A stretch of DNA of 64,000 nucleotides, taken from the NCBI RefSeq assembly GCF_900323885.1, contig NZ_OOHJ01000012.1, positions 1 through 64,000 on the forward strand, in the 5' to 3' direction. The position numbers were made by a program, and so were the translations under genes. Source of the stretch: [Actinomadura] parvosata subsp. kistnae. GTDB lineage: Bacteria > Actinomycetota > Actinomycetes > Streptosporangiales > Streptosporangiaceae. Shown here piece after piece: positions 26,740 to 36,394 of this stretch. Below the pieces are notes generated by a model. The model searched no databases and was not told the origin of the DNA. It was given only the letters and a program-made list of their open reading frames with translations. Numbering within the stretch: the first letter of the stretch is position 1; each line of letters opens with the position of its first letter.

Positions 26740-27695
26740 GGCCCAGACCCGAGCGCGTAGTTGCCCTGCGCGCCGCGGACCAGGTCGGCACCGGTGGAGT
26801 GGATCTGGGCGAACTCGGCGACGGTGTCCGGTTTGAGGAGCGGGGGACGGCCGTCGATGCCCCACACGGCCGCCGCGTACAGTCCGGCCAGGCCGCGTGC
26901 GCTGCCCACCCCGCCGGCCGAGGCCGGGCCGTTGGCGCGGACGGCGCGGGTGTTGGCGAAGGCGACCTGGTCCAGCGGCGGTGTGCTGTTGAGCCCGTAG
27001 CCGATGCCGAGGATGCTGTGCGGGCCCGGCAGGTTCGCCCAGAACGCGGCCTCCTGTTCCGGCGAGGCGGTCCACCACTGGATCGGCCGGAACCGGCGCT
27101 CCTCGGCTTCGGGCAGCCCCAGGTAGAGGTCCAGCCCGTATGGGACGCGGATGCGCTCGTCGTAGACCTGCTGCAGCGACCGGCCGGTCACCCGCCGGAT
27201 CACTTCGTTCACCAGGGCAAACGTGACGAACCCGCCGTAGCCGTAGGCCGAACCGGGCCGCCAGTACGGCCGCTGCGCGGCCAGGCGGCGCGCGATCACG
27301 GCGTCGTCGGCCAGTTCGGCCGCCGACAGCCCGCCGTCGACGCCGATCACGCCGGAGCGGTGCGTGAGCACGTCCCGCAGCGTGATCATGTCCTTGCCGG
27401 CGGCGGCGAACTCCGGCCAGTGCCGGGCCACCGGCTCGTCCAGGCCGAGCACGCCCTCCTGCACCAGCAGCGCCGTCACCAGCGTCGCGGCGCCCTTGGT
27501 GGAGGAGTAGACGCCGGTCAGCGTGTCACCGCCGGCCTCGTCCCCGGCCCACAGGTCGACCACCCGCCGGCCGTGCACGTAGGCGGTGAGCTGCGCGCCC
27601 GTCTGGCCGTCCTGCTCGGCCACCACCGCGGCGAACTCCTCGCGCACCGGCTCGAAGCCGTCCGCGACCCTTCCATGGACCTTCATCCTGCTCAT
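26740..27695 (-). pseudogene. Serine hydrolase (class C beta-lactamase/esterase family), 3'-truncated
   Basis: Starts MSRMKVHGRVADGFEPVREE; SSTK supplies the Ser-x-x-Lys nucleophile motif, YGYGGF the second motif. Homology stops at GAQGNYALG near 26745, after which the open frame runs on to 26478 in unrelated sequence, so the C-terminal HxG-type motif is missing. The enzyme is probably inactive. It is divergent from sigJ. Confidence 0.75.
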
Positions 27696-27839
27696 CGTTC
27701 GGCAACCCTTCATCAGGTGAGTGTTGGTCGCCGGCATGACGGATGCTCCGCGGAAAGGTGACCGGGTGCGGATGCGGTCACCTTCCCTTGGTTTGATGCG
27801 CCGACGCTTCGACGTGACTGAGATGAGAGGAAGACGACC

Positions 27840-29252
27840 GTGACGCCCGAGGACTTTCTGGCCGACCAGTTCCAGGGGCACCGTCCCCATCTGAAGGCGG
27901 TCGCCTACCGCATGCTCGGCTCGCTGAGCGAGGCCGAGGACGCGGTCCAGGAGGCCTGGCTGCGGCTGGCACGCTCGGACGCGGGCGACATCGGCAATCT
28001 CGGCGGCTGGCTGACCACCGTGGTCGGCCGGGTGTGCCTGGACATGCTGCGTGCCCGTAAGTCCCGGCGCGAGGAGTCGCTGGAGGAGCGCCTGCCCGAT
28101 CCGGTGGTCAGCCTCGCGGATGCCGCCGACCCGGAGCAGGAAGTGCTGCTGGCCGATTCGGTGGGCCTGGCGCTGCTGGTGGTGCTGGAGTCCCTGACCC
28201 CGGCCGAACGGCTGGCGTTCGTGCTCCATGACATGTTCGGCCTGCCGTTCGAGCAGATCGCTCCCATCGTGGACCGCACCCCCGCGACGGCCAAGAAGCT
28301 CGCCAGCCGCGCCCGTCAGCGCGTCCGCGGCGCGACCCCGAACCCCGACCCAGATCCGGCCGATCAGCGCCGCGTCGTGGACGCGTTCCTGGCCGCCGCC
28401 CGCGGCGGCGACTTCGAAGCGCTGGTGTCCATTCTCGACCCCGGCGTGGTACTGCGCGGCGACGGCGGGACGCTCGCCGGCGGCATGAAGGTCCTGCGCG
28501 GGGTCGCGGCCGTGGCCGGGCAGCTCGCCACCTTCCAGCGCATGGCCACCAGCGCCACCACCCGCCCGGCGCTCGTCAACGGTCTGGCCGGCCTGGTCAA
28601 CACCATGGACGGACGGCTCATCTCCGTCATGAGCTTCACCATCTCCGACGGCAAGATCTCCACCATCGACATCCTGTCCGACCCCGACCGGCTGGCCCGG
28701 CTCGACCTCGCCCGCCCTGGCAGGGGTCGCCACAGATCAGGTGCGATTCCAGCGGGCGATTCCAGCGGGCGATGCCCGCCCGCTGGAAACGCTCACCTCG
28801 TGTCACGTGCCCGGCGTGATCCGGGCGCCCACGAGGATCCGGTTCCAGTTGTTGATCATGCCGATGGCGACCAAGAGCAGGGCGAGCTGCTCCTCGCTGT
28901 AGTGCTCGGCCGCCTGCTGCCACACCGCGTCGGACACCTCGGCGCGGTCGGCCAGCCGGGTCGCCTCCTCCGCCAGGGCCAGCGCGGCCCGTTCGGCTGC
29001 GGTGAACACGGTGGCCTCACGCCACGCCGCCACCATCCAGAGCCGTTCATCGCTCTCCCCCACCTGCTTCATGTCCCGGGTGTGCATGTCCACGTAGTAC
29101 GCTCACCCGTTGATCTGACTGGCCCGCAGCTTGACCAGCCCCAGCGTCGGGGTGGGCAGGTCGCTGTCGTGCAGCAGCTTCTCCACCGCGAAGAAGTGGC
29201 GGTAGATGCCGGGGACGAGCTTGGCGACGTCGATCCTCTGACTCATCGGTAA
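27840..29252 (+). CDS. sigJ: Sigma factor SigJ-type (ECF with SnoaL-like C-terminus) with abnormal C-terminal run-on
   Basis: Residues 1-165: sigma regions 2 (LKAVAYRMLGSLSEAEDAVQ) and 4 (LTPAERLAFVLHDMFGLPFE). Residues 170-290: SnoaL-like domain (RVVDAFLAAARGGDFEALVS) ending ISTIDILSDPDRLARLDLA, where SigJ proteins normally stop. Here the frame continues about 175 residues through a 116-bp inverted repeat and antisense through the neighbouring gene to 29252. The repeat at 28709 evidently replaced the native end. The core sigma factor may still work. The GTG at 27840 follows GAGAGGAAG. Confidence 0.85.
   Translation: MTPEDFLADQFQGHRPHLKAVAYRMLGSLSEAEDAVQEAWLRLARSDAGDIGNLGGWLTTVVGRVCLDMLRARKSRREESLEERLPDPVVSLADAADPEQEVLLADSVGLALLVVLESLTPAERLAFVLHDMFGLPFEQIAPIVDRTPATAKKLASRARQRVRGATPNPDPDPADQRRVVDAFLAAARGGDFEALVSILDPGVVLRGDGGTLAGGMKVLRGVAAVAGQLATFQRMATSATTRPALVNGLAGLVNTMDGRLISVMSFTISDGKISTIDILSDPDRLARLDLARPGRGRHRSGAIPAGDSSGRCPPAGNAHLVSRARRDPGAHEDPVPVVDHADGDQEQGELLLAVVLGRLLPHRVGHLGAVGQPGRLLRQGQRGPFGCGEHGGLTPRRHHPEPFIALPHLLHVPGVHVHVVRSPVDLTGPQLDQPQRRGGQVAVVQQLLHREEVAVDAGDELGDVDPLTHR
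28709..28824 (+). repeat. 116-bp perfect inverted repeat, left arm
   Basis: Exact reverse complement of 29346-29461. It contains the internal tandem unit GATTCCAGCGGGC twice. It cuts the 3' end of sigJ. Confidence 0.95.
28803..29246 (-). pseudogene. Carboxymuconolactone decarboxylase/AhpD-like protein with in-frame TGA at CxxC
   Basis: MSQRIDVAKLVPGIYRHFFA ... LRASQING, then TGA at 29105-29103, then AYYVDMHTRDMKQVGESDER to the C-terminus in the same frame. Total 147 codons, normal for the family. Homologues read ING-C-AY-C-VDMHTRD; here the first Cys codon is TGA and the second is TAC (Tyr). Such CxxC proteins are peroxidase-like enzymes and often neighbour sigJ. Loss of both cysteines favours inactivation. 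Selenocysteine decoding is formally possible but lacks the partner Cys. Confidence 0.75.
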
Positions 29253-29345
29253 CCTCCGAGGTCGTCTCAGTTTTCAGGGAGACAACACAGCCCGTCCTGT
29301 TGTGACGACCCCAGTACGCAGGCAGTGCCGCCGGAGCGTGGGCGG

Positions 29346-29461
29346 CCGGATCACGCCGGGCACGTGACACGAGGTGAGCGTTTCCAGCGGGCGGGCATCG
29401 CCCGCTGGAATCGCCCGCTGGAATCGCACCTGATCTGTGGCGACCCCTGCCAGGGCGGGCG
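29346..29461 (-). repeat. 116-bp perfect inverted repeat, right arm
   Basis: Pairs with 28709-28824 and encloses a 521-bp segment holding the 5' three quarters of the AhpD-like gene and its promoter. Just beyond it (29462-29528, minus strand) is MVIPAARKARGIVDPEVW, the start of another interrupted reading frame. Confidence 0.95.
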
Positions 29462-29700
29462 GCTCACAACCGGTCCACACCTCGGGATCGACGATGCCGC
29501 GGGCCTTGCGGGCGGCCGGGATCACCATGGTCGAACGGCGCCGCCGGAAGCCCCGCTGTGATCACTGTAAGGCCGTGAGGGTGGGTCTGCTGAACGCGGG
29601 CCCTGGCTTCGTGGTGCACGACGATCGGGCGGCGGTCGTTCACGGTTGCGGTTTCGAGGCATCGGCAGCCGATGGGCCCGGAGGCGGTGGATCAGGTGGG

Positions 29701-30132
29701 TCAGGCGGGCCGCGAATCTGAACCAGGCGAATGAACGGGTGGCGCCACCGTGTCGCACTCCGATGGGTCGGCGGGATCAAGCCTGGAGGTGGCTTCGAGG
29801 AGGGCGTCCAGCCTGTCCCGTGCAGCCAAGAGGTCGGCCGCGGCAGCGCTGAGCCGTTCCCGTTCGCGGTGCAGGTCGGGGAGCATTCCGGCGCAGGACG
29901 GTGTCAGCCCCTCGCCGTCATCGGTCATGCAAGGCAGCACCTCGCCGATCGTCGTGGTGCTGAGCCCGGCGGCGAGCATGAGACGAATGCCTCGCACCGT
30001 GGCGACGTCCTCTTTGCGAAACTCCCGATACCCGCTGGGCCGCCGCAGCGGCCGGAGCAGGCCTTGCTCCTCGTAGTAACGCAACGAGCGCACGCTAGCG
30101 CCCGTGAGCCGGGACAGCTCTCCGATCTGCAT
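29701..30132 (-). CDS. MerR family transcriptional regulator
   Basis: 143 aa: MQIGELSRLTGASVRSLRYY then EEQGLLRPLRRPSGYREF is the MerR winged helix, followed by a dimerisation coiled coil (LHRERERLSAAAADLLAARD). No Cys cluster typical of metal sensors. Divergent from an NAD(P)-dependent oxidoreductase, with a perfect inverted repeat between them. Confidence 0.9.
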   Translation of the reverse strand: MQIGELSRLTGASVRSLRYYEEQGLLRPLRRPSGYREFRKEDVATVRGIRLMLAAGLSTTTIGEVLPCMTDDGEGLTPSCAGMLPDLHRERERLSAAAADLLAARDRLDALLEATSRLDPADPSECDTVAPPVHSPGSDSRPA

Positions 30133-30154
30133 GTGACAACCGCCACTTCGAGTT

Positions 30155-30178
30155 GACTCTCACGCCGGTGTGAGAGTC
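30155..30178. promoter_or_regulatory. MerR operator/promoter
   Basis: GACTCTCAC (30155-30163) and exact complement GTGAGAGTC (30170-30178), 6-base spacer. A TTGACT -35-like element (30153-30158) overlaps the left arm, so the regulator would sit in the promoter of the oxidoreductase, as MerR proteins do. Confidence 0.75.
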
Positions 30179-30190
30179 CAGCCTATTCGC

Positions 30191-31117
30191 ATGACAGAAC
30201 AGCATTCATCCGGACAGGACAGCACCGCGGTCACCGTCGTCGGCTTGGGACCGATGGGATCGGCGCTGGCAGAGACGTTTCTTGATAGGGGCCGATCCCT
30301 CACGGTCTGGAACCGTACCGCTGGCAAGGCCGACGCGCTGGTCGCCAAGGGGGCGCGCCGCGCGGCCACCGTCGCCGAGGCCGTGGCCGCGAGCCCTGTC
30401 ACGATCACATGTCTCAACGACTACGCGACCATGTACCAGGTCTTTGATTCCGCCGGCGCTGCGTTTCAGGGCCGTACGCTGGTGAATCTCACCTCGGGAA
30501 CGCCGGCAGAAGCTCGCATGACAGCGGACTGGGCGGCCGAACGCGACCTCGGCTATCTCGATGGCGCGATCATGGTGCCCCCACCACTCGTCGGCCGGCC
30601 TGAATCGGTCCTCCTGTATGCCGGGCCACGGGAAGTCTTCGACCGGCACCGGGCGACCCTGGCGTTCCTGGGCGATCCCCGGCACCTCGGCGCCGATCCG
30701 AGCCTGGCGGTGCTGTTCAACACGGCACTGCTCGAGATGATGTACGCGACCCTGAACGGTTTCCTGCACGGCGCCGCCCTGGTCGGCTCGGCGAATGTGT
30801 CCGCGTCCGAGTTCGCCGAACTCGCGCTGGGCTGGTTCATGCCCGTGGTGCTGAACCCTGCGAGCCTCGCCGAACAAGTACCTGACCTGGACGAGGGCGC
30901 ATACCCCGGCGACCTCGGAACCATGCACATGAACCTGAACGCGCTGGAGCATATCGTCCGCACCAGTGTCGAGCAGGGCGTCCACTCTGACCAGCCACGG
31001 TTGATGAAAGAACTCGCCGAACACGCGATCGCTCAGGGGCACGGCACCGAGAACTATTTCGCCATGTTCGAGATCTTCAAGAGAGGCCGAGGGCCGATGC
31101 CCGGCGGTGGCTGGTGA
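30191..31117 (+). CDS. NAD(P)-binding oxidoreductase, imine reductase-like (6PGDH/beta-hydroxyacid dehydrogenase fold)
   Basis: 308 aa: Rossmann motif VVGLGPMGSALAE (residues 16-28), VWNRT second strand favouring NADPH, then an all-helical C-terminal domain (ALLEMMYATLNGFLHGAALV). The CLNDY and DGAIMVPPPLVG segments resemble imine reductases, which reduce C=N bonds. The ATG at 30191 is 12 bases after the operator; a leaderless or very short leader transcript is likely. Regulated by the divergent MerR. Confidence 0.85.
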   Translation: MTEQHSSGQDSTAVTVVGLGPMGSALAETFLDRGRSLTVWNRTAGKADALVAKGARRAATVAEAVAASPVTITCLNDYATMYQVFDSAGAAFQGRTLVNLTSGTPAEARMTADWAAERDLGYLDGAIMVPPPLVGRPESVLLYAGPREVFDRHRATLAFLGDPRHLGADPSLAVLFNTALLEMMYATLNGFLHGAALVGSANVSASEFAELALGWFMPVVLNPASLAEQVPDLDEGAYPGDLGTMHMNLNALEHIVRTSVEQGVHSDQPRLMKELAEHAIAQGHGTENYFAMFEIFKRGRGPMPGGGW

Positions 31118-31379
31118 TTGATGGGCCCATGCTCCGACAGGAGCCACGCACGGCTCTCGCGCGTCAGCCCGAGATGAGAAGAGCCACCACCCCGACTCTC
31201 AAGTGCGCAAGGGCAATCCCCCACACCCGGGAGGTCCCGGCGATGGCCTGACCCAACCGACCCCGCTGGTCTGGACCCAGCGACGGGCTACCGCTTCTCC
31301 ACCTCACCCGGCGACTGGATCACCCACGAACGCTCCCGCCTGCGTACCGAGCTGACCCTAGGCGGCGCTGACCTGCTCA

Positions 31380-31660
31380 CGAAGGCGTGGGCTTCGTGCA
31401 CCCCCGCCGTTACTCCTCCGACACCGGCCACGATCCAGGCGTCCAGATCGGTGACGGCGGGAATGAGGAAGGTGGAGAACGTCGGCCAGGCGTCCACCTC
31501 GCTCCAGCCGAACACCGGCGCTGTCTGCGGTGGCCGCAGGTAGACCTGCTTGACTTTCTCCACCGGCACGTTGACCGTCTGCAAGGCCTTGAGCAGCAGA
31601 TACTCGCTGGTGCCGCGGTGCCCGACAGCGACGCTGTGCCCAGCGAGGCACGGGCTCCCA
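31380..31660 (-). pseudogene. ABC transporter substrate-binding protein fragment (sulfonate/SsuA-like)
   Basis: HSVAVGHRGTSEYLLLKALQ ... VYLRPPQTAPVFGWSEVDAW is the middle of an aliphatic-sulfonate/taurine-type binding protein. No signal peptide, no C-terminus, no permease or ATPase nearby. Confidence 0.55.
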
Positions 31661-32025
31661 GGAGCAGGAGGCCCGCATCGGCCGCTACCGGCCATCACCG
31701 AGCTGGGCCAGCTCTCCTTCCGGCGTGGCCCGCACACGCCAAAATCCCCGCTCCGGCGCTTTCGCCAGTTCCGGGCCTGAGCCGACGGTTCATCCGGCGG
31801 CGAGCTGGGGCCGGACTGGGCGAGTCAGTCGGCAAGGATGCGCAGGCCGAGATGGATGACGCGCAGGGCCTCGATGTCGGCGTGCCAGCGTTTCGCCGTC
31901 TCGGCGATCTCCGGGCCCAGCCGGGCGGTCTCTTCGTCGGTCAGCTGCTCATCACGAACAGTATATCGGACAGAACATGAATTCTGTTGGGTATAGGAGG
32001 AGTGCTGCGTCGCCGTGCCCTCGGC
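31661..32025. other. Degraded intergenic stretch
   Basis: A minus-strand frame at 31825-31960 (LTDEETARLGPEIAETAKRW) has protein-like composition and may be the tail of a lost gene. Otherwise nothing recognised. Confidence 0.35.
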
Positions 32026-32600
32026 CTGGTCTTCGTGGACGGAGCCCGGCTCACCGTCATGGGGAGGCCGGCTTGAGAGGTCTTGTAGGGTCGGCCGTCG
32101 GTGAGCTGGATGCCTGTTGGGGCCGGTTCTGCCGGTTTTCGGGGTGCCGGTTTGTGGTGACGTGCCTGTGATGGTGTGGGCAGCGCGTTGAGGGTTCCCG
32201 GGAAGGATGGTCATTCATGAGCTGGGGGCGGTTCCGCGGTCGTCGGCTGGTGTTACGCGATGGTGAGGGTGAGCGTGAGGTGATCGAATGCGCGGCGGTG
32301 ATGAAGGCCGACATGGAGCGGGAGGTGAGCGCGAGCCCTGAGGTCGGGTTGTCCAGGGAGATCACCTGGGCGGTCGCCGGGAGGAGTTTCCTGCACTACG
32401 GGCAGGAGTACCCCTACGGTTCACGGTTCGTGATGATCACTGGCGCCGACCGCGATGAGGTCGGCACGTTGACCCGGATCGTTTCCGAGTACTTCGAGCC
32501 GCTGGAGGACGCGGAACTGCTGGACGCTGTCGTTTGCGCCCCGGAGGTGGAGCAGCGCCGGGCCGTGCTCGTCAGGGCGGGCATAGGCGCGCCCGTCTCC
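32026..32600 (+). repeat. Inverted duplication, copy 2
   Basis: Nearly identical to the reverse complement of 19242-19818. It ends precisely where an IS5-like transposase fragment begins. Confidence 0.85.
32217..32600 (+). pseudogene. Truncated second copy of the 197-aa hypothetical gene
   Basis: Codes the first 128 residues of the protein encoded at 19032-19625 with only a few substitutions, then runs into IS-derived sequence; the frame stays open to 32999 by chance. The helical C-terminus is missing. Confidence 0.75.
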
Positions 32601-32795
32601 GCGGTGATCGCGGCCGAGTTTGGGGATGTCGCTCTCGCCCGGGAACCAGCGCAGGACCAGCACCGCCTGCCAGAACGGAGTCAGAGCGCGGCTGCCCTCC
32701 GGGGTGCCGAGCCGGCGCCGTTCGTCCCTCAGCAGCCCGGCAACGTGGCGAAACAGCGCACGGGAGACGTCGAGCATGGCACGATGAGCAATCAT
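32600..32795 (-). pseudogene. IS5-type transposase N-terminal fragment
   Basis: MLDVSRALFRHVAGLLRDER followed by RALTPFWQAVLVLRWF matches the N-terminal HTH region of actinobacterial IS5-family transposases. It breaks off at LGRDH at the junction with the duplicated segment. Confidence 0.65.
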
Positions 32796-32954
32796 GCGGA
32801 GCCTTCCGGCCTTGAGCGTTCTTGTGGGGAGAACTCATCTACCGGAGGCTCCATGTCCGTCTCCGGCCTTCGACGACTTCTCCCGGAAGGCCCAGAACGT
32901 CACCACGGGCGCCCAAGAATCCCCGATCACCTCAACTATTCCTCTGAGATCACC

Positions 32955-33473
32955 TCATTGCATGGGGCCGCTGCGGCGGAGGCGCCAAACCGCGGCTGAC
33001 TGCCAGACGGTGAGCGCGGTGAACGTCATGATGGCGATGGTGACCAGCGCGGGAAAGTACCAATCAGGGACCATGCTTTCGAGAGCGCTATCGTCATTGA
33101 GTTCATAGAACGAGGTCGTGGGATTGATCCAGATGGCCAGGGTGAGAGTCAGCAAGTACATAATGCTTCCGATCGCGCATCCGATGAGGCCACTGACAGA
33201 GGATCCACGCTTTAACTGGCCGTGCAGCGCGGCGAGAAGGGCCGCCTCGCCGGCGAGTATGAGGGTGATTTTGAGCGTCCACCACCGCGCCGACGCGATT
33301 TCCTCATCAAGTTCTTCCAGCAGCACATAATTCCATGGCACTTCGTAGTTAGGGTGTAGCCCCGACGGGTGAGCAGCCAACTGGATCGAGATCAGGTTCA
33401 CTGCGGCATACAACAACGGGGTCGCCAGGGCGCACAGCAGAGCGGGCGAGCGTTTCAGGTGTTGTAGGTCCAT
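32955..33473 (-). CDS. Hypothetical four-helix membrane protein
   Basis: 172 aa. Hydrophobic segments at about 12-32, 68-88, 95-115 and 138-160, with a periplasmic-type loop (NPTTSFYELNDDSALESM). No family recognised. It lies between two IS5-type transposase pieces, so it may be cargo or an independent survivor. Confidence 0.65.
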   Translation of the reverse strand: MDLQHLKRSPALLCALATPLLYAAVNLISIQLAAHPSGLHPNYEVPWNYVLLEELDEEIASARWWTLKITLILAGEAALLAALHGQLKRGSSVSGLIGCAIGSIMYLLTLTLAIWINPTTSFYELNDDSALESMVPDWYFPALVTIAIMTFTALTVWQSAAVWRLRRSGPMQ

Positions 33474-33595
33474 GATCGATTAGACGACCGGCACAAGCGG
33501 CGAGTTCAAACGGATCGAATCCCAGTGTGCGCTTGAGATTCTGATCATCTGTGTCAATCGCAGATGCAGCGGGGCTGCCGTTGGGCGGGACCGCC

Positions 33596-33725
33596 TCGGG
33601 TGAGGTGGGGGCCATGCCGGCGATGGCCGCCCAGCGGATGATGGCTTCGGAGACTGCGGGGTAGCGTTCGTCATCGCGGGCCAGGCGGCAGGCGATCAGT
33701 CAGGCCAGCGTCCGCTCCATCGCTC
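33596..33725 (-). pseudogene. IS5-type transposase C-terminal fragment
   Basis: LIACRLARDDERYPAVSEAI followed by IRWAAIAGM is the conserved end of IS5-family transposases (normally WLxxxRRLxRDYERxPxxSEAMIRWAAI). A TGA replaces the conserved Trp codon just upstream. Confidence 0.6.
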
Positions 33726-33801
33726 AAGCACACTGCACCGACGGAGGGAAGGAGAGGGAACGGGGGTCGATAATCGGGCGCGAGGGGCTGCGACGGCTCG
33801 C

Positions 33802-34188
33802 TGTGAGTGGGAACCGCGCGATGTCGACCGGCTCAACGCCACCAGCTGGGGCGCTGCACGGCGATTTCGACCACGCGCGACATCAGCGCTTTCCACCGCG
33901 TTCAACCAGGGCAAGCTGCTACCGGCGAACCCGCGGAGCGTCATTTCCCAACGGCCGGCGGCAGCCTCGCAACAGCAGCAGCCGCCCGCCCTGTGCGGCG
34001 GCAAGCCGGAACTGCGGCCGGTCGCCGGCAGCGTCCCCGAGGCTTTCACCGTGACCTTCAGCTCGCCCGACGGCCGCCTGCAATTCGCCGTGTCCACCAC
34101 GCACAAGATCCCGAAGCACGACGCCATAACCGCCGTATCCCCGGACATCAACAAGGCGGCCGAGGCGGCTTTCCGCCCCGACACCTAA
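33802..34188 (+). CDS. Hypothetical fragment, unknown function
   Basis: A frame without a convincing start reading RDVDRLNATSWGAA, a Gln-rich linker, and then PVAGSVPEAFTVTFSSPDGR ... ending AAEAAFRPDT. The composition of the last 70 residues looks genuine. Probably the C-terminus of a larger lost gene. Confidence 0.3.
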   Translation, partial: CEWEPRDVDRLNATSWGAARRFRPRATSALSTAFNQGKLLPANPRSVISQRPAAASQQQQPPALCGGKPELRPVAGSVPEAFTVTFSSPDGRLQFAVSTTHKIPKHDAITAVSPDINKAAEAAFRPDT

Positions 34189-34287
34189 GCTAATTGGCGA
34201 TCTTGGGATAGGTGGCTCCAGGATGTACCTATTGCGCCGATCGCCAGGTTGCACGCCCGCTGGCCTAGTGAGTCGTCGCCGGTTTCG

Positions 34288-34917
34288 TCAGCGGGCGGTA
34301 CGCAGGCGCAGGAGATGCCCGGTGATGTGGTCACGGGCCGCGGTGACAGCGCGAACCGCGTGATCGTCGATGCCTTGTGGCGGGCGGGTGCCCTTGAAGA
34401 GCAGCGTGGCGTAGCCGTGCGTGGTGGACAGGTGCACGTAGACGAAATCGGCGCTGTCGGCCCAGGAAGTGTCGGCGGGCAGCACGTCCGCGGCCAGGCG
34501 CATGAGGGCGGCCGTGAGGCGGCGACTCTGCTCCTGGACGGTCGGACGGTGGGGCTCGGCGAAATCATAGGAGTAGACGAGGTCGAGGCCGGCGCGGTGC
34601 TCGAGGACGAAACGGGTGTAGGCGCCCGCGGTGGCAGCGAGCCGGTCCACGGGATCGGGCCCCGCTTGCTCGGCCGCCTCGACGAGAACGTCGGTGATGT
34701 CGCCGATGATGGCGGACGCGCAGGCGGCGAGCAGTGCCTCCCGATCGGGGAAGTGACGGTACGGCGCGGCCGATGACACGCCGACGCGGGCGGCGACCTT
34801 CGCCACGGAGAAACCGGTGACGCCTGATTCGGCCAGGAGCGCGAGACCCTCGCGGATCAGCTCGGAACGCAGGTCGCCGTGGTGGTAGCCGCGTTTCGGC
34901 GGCGTGGGTCTGCTCAC
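34288..34917 (-). CDS. TetR family regulator (TetR_C_33-like)
   Basis: 209 aa from the GTG at 34917 (VSRPTPPKRGYHHGDLRSEL). HTH: FSVAKVAARVGVSSAAPYRH then FPDREALLAACA. The YHHGDLR start is characteristic of this TetR subgroup. Divergent from an aldo/keto reductase, with two direct copies of an 18-bp pseudo-palindrome between them. Confidence 0.88.
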   Translation of the reverse strand: MSRPTPPKRGYHHGDLRSELIREGLALLAESGVTGFSVAKVAARVGVSSAAPYRHFPDREALLAACASAIIGDITDVLVEAAEQAGPDPVDRLAATAGAYTRFVLEHRAGLDLVYSYDFAEPHRPTVQEQSRRLTAALMRLAADVLPADTSWADSADFVYVHLSTTHGYATLLFKGTRPPQGIDDHAVRAVTAARDHITGHLLRLRTAR

Positions 34918-34943
34918 GGCGACCGATTCTCCCTCCCTTTCCA

Positions 34944-34961
34944 ATGTTAGAGTACTCTTAC
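34944..34961. promoter_or_regulatory. TetR operator copy 1
   Basis: ATGTTAGAGTACTCTTAC, nearly palindromic around GTAC. Confidence 0.65.
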
Positions 34962-34964
34962 TTG

Positions 34965-34982
34965 ATGTTAGAGCACTCTTAC
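34965..34982. promoter_or_regulatory. TetR operator copy 2
   Basis: ATGTTAGAGCACTCTTAC, 17 of 18 bases identical to copy 1 and exactly 21 bases (two helical turns) away, so two dimers would bind the same face. It ends 23 bases before the reductase start. Confidence 0.65.
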
Positions 34983-34996
34983 ATCTGCGGGAATGA

Positions 34997-35980
<984 letters not shown>

Positions 35981-36394
35981 CCCGGCTGACCGGGCACGAC
36001 CTTCTTAAACGCAGCGGGCAGGCCGCTGCCGTCCGCAGCCGCGCCCGCGCTATCGGGCACGGCGATGCCCAATAGGGTAGCTGTGCGCAGTGTTCCGATT
36101 TCGTCATGCTGCGATCACGTCACAGCCAGCCCTTCAGCTTCGCCTTTAGCCTCTGGCCTGGGGTTCTTCTCGGGTGGCAGACGCTGGTTGATCTTGTTTT
36201 CGGTGGACGGGGTGTCGCGGGCCTGAGCCTGATTCTTTAGGGCGTTCCGAGTGGATTTGGAACAGCGGCGGGGGTGCCGAGCAAGGGGTGGATGTTGCGA
36301 AATCCGCAGCGGACGCCTCCGGGGTGAGTGGCCGACCTGCGAGTGGTTCTCCCAGGGGCGACGCAGGCCTCTATCCGCGGGCAGGTCGCTGTGT
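35981..36394. other. Intergenic region between convergent genes
   Basis: No gene or clear terminator hairpin identified. Confidence 0.4.

Noticed and set aside
28741..28790. Short tandem units GATTCCAGCGGGC as a CRISPR or repeat array
   Set aside because: Only two direct copies plus an inverted one; part of the 116-bp inverted repeat, without spacers.
29103..29105. Calling the AhpD-like gene a selenoprotein outright
   Set aside because: The second Cys of CxxC is Tyr and no SECIS-like hairpin could be established by eye; kept only as a finding to test.
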